Positions 61,610 through 64,000 of a DNA stretch of 64,000 nt are shown piece by piece. Every line of letters starts with the position of its first letter. Within the stretch, counting starts at the first letter, position 1. The notes beneath the pieces are model-generated. The model made no database searches, was not told the origin of the DNA, and saw only the letters and a program-made list of their open reading frames with translations. Made by a program: the position numbers and the translations under genes. The stretch is from Clostridium sp. AM34-11AC (lineage in GTDB: Bacteria > Bacillota > Clostridia > Lachnospirales > Lachnospiraceae), in NCBI RefSeq assembly GCF_003435375.1, contig NZ_QWGL01000001.1, positions 496,001 to 560,000 on the forward strand. The letters are read 5' to 3'.

Positions 61610-62638
61610 ATGAGTGAAAACGATGCAATCTTAAAAGTAAATGGATTAAAAACATATTTCTATCAGGCAAGCGGCGTTTCCAAGGCTGTCGATGGCGTAA
61701 GCTTCAGCCTGCGTCAGGGCACGACCATGGGGATCGTCGGTGAGTCCGGTTCCGGAAAGAGCGTCACAAGTGCCTCCGTGATGCGGCTCATGCCGTCAAA
61801 GACCGGAAAGATCGTAGATGGCTCCATCATCTTCGACGGTGTGGACATCCGGAATCTCTCCGAGGCACAGATGGAAAAGTTCCGCGGCGATGAGTGCTGC
61901 ATGATCTTCCAGAACCCGATGACTTCCCTCGATCCGGTATTCAAGATCGGCCACCAGATGGTGGAAATGATCAGAGAGCATGAAAAGGTCAGCAAAAAGG
62001 AGGCCTGGAACAAAGCCGTTGAAGCCTTGAAGCTTGTCGGCATCCCGGAAGCCGAGAAACGGATGGATGCCTATCCTCACGAGCTTTCCGGAGGTATGTG
62101 CCAGCGTGTCATCATCGCCATGGCTGTCTGCGGACATCCGAAGCTCATCATCGCTGACGAGCCGACGACCGCCCTCGATGTGACCGTACAGGCACAGGTT
62201 CTTGAGCTTTTAAAGGATCTCCAGAAGAAGCTCAACACAGCGATCTTACTCATCACCCACAACCTTGGCGTTGTCTGGGAGATGTGCGACACCGTCATGG
62301 TCATGTATGCAGGAAATACCGTAGAATACGCGGATACAAAGACGCTCTACAAAGAGCCGCTTCACCCGTACACCTGGGGTCTTTTAGACTCCATGCCGAA
62401 ACTCAGCAGCTCCACGAAGGAGGACTTAAAGACGATCCCGGGCGCACCGCCGGATCTCCGCCTTACCGGCCACTGCTGCAACTTTTATAACCGCTGTCCT
62501 TACGCGACGGAGATCTGTAAACAGCAGGTACCACCGCTTAAGGAAGTCGCTCCCGGACATTTCGTGGCATGCCACAGACAGGACGGCGAGCACAGATTAA
62601 CACGAGGGGAAGTGAATGTGACATGCAAAAAAATGTAA
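61610..62638 (+). CDS. Dpp/Opp-type ABC transporter ATPase (DppD-like)
   Basis: This 342-residue ATP-binding subunit has Walker A GESGSGKS, Q-loop MIFQNPMTSLDP, signature LSGGMCQR, Walker B LIIADEPTTALD and the C-terminal Cys extension (CCNFYNRCPYATEIC). I chose ATG 61610, 8 bases after AGGAGG; the GTG at 61601 overlaps that site. It overlaps the next gene by 16 bases. Confidence 0.94.
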   Translation: MSENDAILKVNGLKTYFYQASGVSKAVDGVSFSLRQGTTMGIVGESGSGKSVTSASVMRLMPSKTGKIVDGSIIFDGVDIRNLSEAQMEKFRGDECCMIFQNPMTSLDPVFKIGHQMVEMIREHEKVSKKEAWNKAVEALKLVGIPEAEKRMDAYPHELSGGMCQRVIIAMAVCGHPKLIIADEPTTALDVTVQAQVLELLKDLQKKLNTAILLITHNLGVVWEMCDTVMVMYAGNTVEYADTKTLYKEPLHPYTWGLLDSMPKLSSSTKEDLKTIPGAPPDLRLTGHCCNFYNRCPYATEICKQQVPPLKEVAPGHFVACHRQDGEHRLTRGEVNVTCKKM

Positions 62639-63597
62639 TCATGAGCGTCGATCATCTCAGTAAGGATTTCGTGATCCGCGGAAAAAAAATAGGGGAAAAG
62701 AGTAAGCTTCTCCACGCATTGAGCGATGTTTCTTTTGATATTTATGAGGGTGAAACCCTTGGCATCATCGGTGAGTCCGGATGCGGCAAATCCACACTTG
62801 GACGCTGTCTTGTAAAGCTCCACAAGCCGTCCGCCGGAACGATCACCTACAATGGCAAGGATCTCTGGAATCTGCCGGTCTATGAGCGTGAGGCAGCCCG
62901 CAGGGACATCCAGATGATCTTTCAGGATCCGTATTCCTCTCTGGACCCGAGAAAAACAGCTTCCTACTCTATTGAAGAAGCGATGAAGGTCCACCACATC
63001 GGTGACACCGCAAGAGAGCGCCGCCAGAAAGCATTAGAGTCTCTTCAGGAGGTCGGTCTCGACATCCAGCACATGGAGCGCTATCCCCACGAGTTCTCTG
63101 GCGGCCAGAGACAGCGTGTGAACATTGCCCGCGCCCTCTCCATGGAGCCGAAGATCATCGTCTGCGACGAGCCGGTATCCGCACTGGACGTTTCAATCCA
63201 GGCACAGGTCATCAACCTCTTCCGCCGCCTGCAGAAGCAGTTTAACCTGACTTATGTTTTCATCTCCCATGACCTCGGCATCATCAAGTACATCAGCGAC
63301 CGGATCATGATCATGTATCTGGGACGTGTCATGGAGTTCTACACTTCGGAGGGAATCTACGCAGATCCGAAGCACCCATACACACAGGCGCTGCTCTCCG
63401 CGATCCCGCCGGAAAGTCCCTTTGATAAAAAAGAGCGTCTGCCCCTCACCGGCGACATCCCGAGTCCCATCGGGGATCAGGTTGGCTGCCCGCTCGCAGG
63501 CCGCTGCCCGCACTGCACGGAACGCTGTAAGAAAGAGATTCCGAAGCTTGTGGACACCGGTGACGGACATATGGTGGCTTGTTTCCTGTACGAATAA
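62623..63597 (+). CDS. Dpp/Opp-type ABC transporter ATPase (DppF-like)
   Basis: This 324-residue ATP-binding subunit has Walker A GESGCGKSTLGR, Q-loop MIFQDPYSSLDP, signature FSGGQRQR, Walker B IIVCDEPVSALD and C-terminal CPLAGRCPHCTERC. I chose ATG 62623 (MQKNVIMSVDHLSKDF) within the end of the DppD-like gene; ATG 62641 is an alternative. It completes the five-component transporter. Confidence 0.93.
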   Translation: MQKNVIMSVDHLSKDFVIRGKKIGEKSKLLHALSDVSFDIYEGETLGIIGESGCGKSTLGRCLVKLHKPSAGTITYNGKDLWNLPVYEREAARRDIQMIFQDPYSSLDPRKTASYSIEEAMKVHHIGDTARERRQKALESLQEVGLDIQHMERYPHEFSGGQRQRVNIARALSMEPKIIVCDEPVSALDVSIQAQVINLFRRLQKQFNLTYVFISHDLGIIKYISDRIMIMYLGRVMEFYTSEGIYADPKHPYTQALLSAIPPESPFDKKERLPLTGDIPSPIGDQVGCPLAGRCPHCTERCKKEIPKLVDTGDGHMVACFLYE

Positions 63598-63680
63598 GCT
63601 TTCACATCCGCAGCACCTGTCCGGGCAGGAAAGTACCCGTTTCAGCTTTTTCTGCACCTGGCAGATTCATAACTGGCTTT

Positions 63681-63811
63681 GTAACTGTTCATTCCTCACA
63701 GTTACGCACAAAAATCCATTCCACATCGGCTGTGCCGATAGGATTTTTGCCTTCTAGTCTAAGTTTTCTTACGGTCAGCGCAGTAAATGCGCAGACCTGC
63801 TGAACAGTTAC
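63681..63811. repeat. 132-bp-type element with terminal inverted repeats, copy 2 (inverted)
   Basis: GTAACTGTTC ... GAACAGTTAC ends, with the interior in reverse order to 32304-32435: CAAAAATCC, ATCGGC/GCCGAT, GTTTTCTTACGGTCAGCGCA. It lies in the 244-bp gap between the DppF-like gene and the amidohydrolase gene. Confidence 0.82.
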
Positions 63812-63841
63812 CTGACTTTTTTATAAAGGAGTAATAAAACA

Positions 63842-64000
63842 ATGGTAGATTCTAAAAAATTAATTTCTCTCGTCGAAAAATACGAAAAACTGATCTATGA
63901 CACCGCTGATCATATCTGGGCACACCCGGAGACGGGATACCGCGAGTGGAAGACTTCCGCCTACATGGAACAGCATTTTGAGGAGCTTGGATACGCACTT
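63842..64000 (+). CDS. M20 family amidohydrolase/peptidase (partial, C-terminus off window)
   Basis: Only the first 53 residues are visible: MVDSKKLISLVEKYEKLIYD, then DHIWAHPETGYREWKTSAYM. HPETGYREWKTSAY, with helix and the EL.H.HPE.g..E pattern, is typical of M20D amidohydrolases such as aminobenzoyl-glutamate utilisation protein B. These remove acyl or amino-acid groups from amides using two metal ions. AAAGGAG precedes ATG 63842. It follows the Dpp-type transporter on the same strand and probably processes what that system imports. Confidence 0.85.
   Translation, partial: MVDSKKLISLVEKYEKLIYDTADHIWAHPETGYREWKTSAYMEQHFEELGYAL

Overview
The window reads as chromosome of an anaerobic gut-type Firmicute, most likely a Lachnospiraceae / Clostridium cluster XIVa species. 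The reasons are strong AAGGAGG-type ribosome binding sites, a Clostridium-type 4-hydroxybutyrate pathway, a long-form PRPP synthetase, DnaD/DnaI primosome genes, a T-box leader, a preQ1 riboswitch and several lipoprotein-dependent ABC transporters. I saw no rRNA, tRNA, CRISPR array, phage module or intact insertion sequence.

Layout. 1-3.2 kb (minus): partial MmgE/PrpD gene, 4-hydroxybutyrate dehydrogenase, SMP-30 lactonase-like protein and a carboxymuconolactone decarboxylase-like protein. A LysR regulator and a divergent carboxylate permease follow (to 6.1 kb), and matching LysR-type boxes sit in front of both target units. 6.2-12.8 kb (minus): a tightly packed seven-gene operon with a NifU-like protein, a Cys-rich/MaoC fusion, an acyl carrier protein, a metallo-beta-lactamase-fold hydrolase, a LuxE-LuxC fusion (fatty-acid-reductase type), an AMP-forming ligase and a crotonase. 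13.4-17.7 kb (plus): 4-hydroxybutyryl-CoA dehydratase, 4-hydroxybutyrate CoA-transferase and a permease, then a sigma-54 activator with a PAS domain and an AroM-family protein. The 0.66-kb divergent intergenic region has a well-matched -24/-12 (sigma-54) promoter facing each way, plus matching palindromes just downstream of both start sites. The two units therefore look like one sigma-54 regulon.

20.5-26.9 kb holds housekeeping genes: prs, dnaI-like, DnaD-domain gene, murC and queT. A five-site DnaA-box array lies between murC and the DnaD gene, and a preQ1-I-like riboswitch precedes queT. 27.1-29.9 kb is an AT-rich three-gene accessory block: an XRE regulator, a small gene split by a -1 frame change at a U-UUA-AAA heptamer, and a DUF4143-type ATPase. 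30.1-33.6 kb is a NitT/TauT-type ABC transporter with a hydrogenase-like accessory protein. 33.8-35.6 kb has DUF1576 and VanZ membrane proteins.

35.7-47.9 kb is a LacI-controlled catabolic operon: an Opp/Dpp-type transporter, two tandem double-domain alpha/beta hydrolases, a VOC protein and a PfkB sugar kinase. It probably imports and de-esterifies a sugar-containing substrate. 48-57.3 kb (minus) has a DUF554 protein, trpA, trpB, an FGGY kinase and a ribose-type ABC transporter. A T-box leader with a likely Trp specifier lies at the far upstream end. 57.5-64 kb (plus) is a second Dpp-type transporter followed by a partial M20 amidohydrolase gene.

Three families of dispersed intergenic repeats are visible: a mosaic hairpin repeat (five copies), a 132-bp element with terminal inverted repeats (two copies) and a 95-bp element (two copies, one embedded in the T-box leader).
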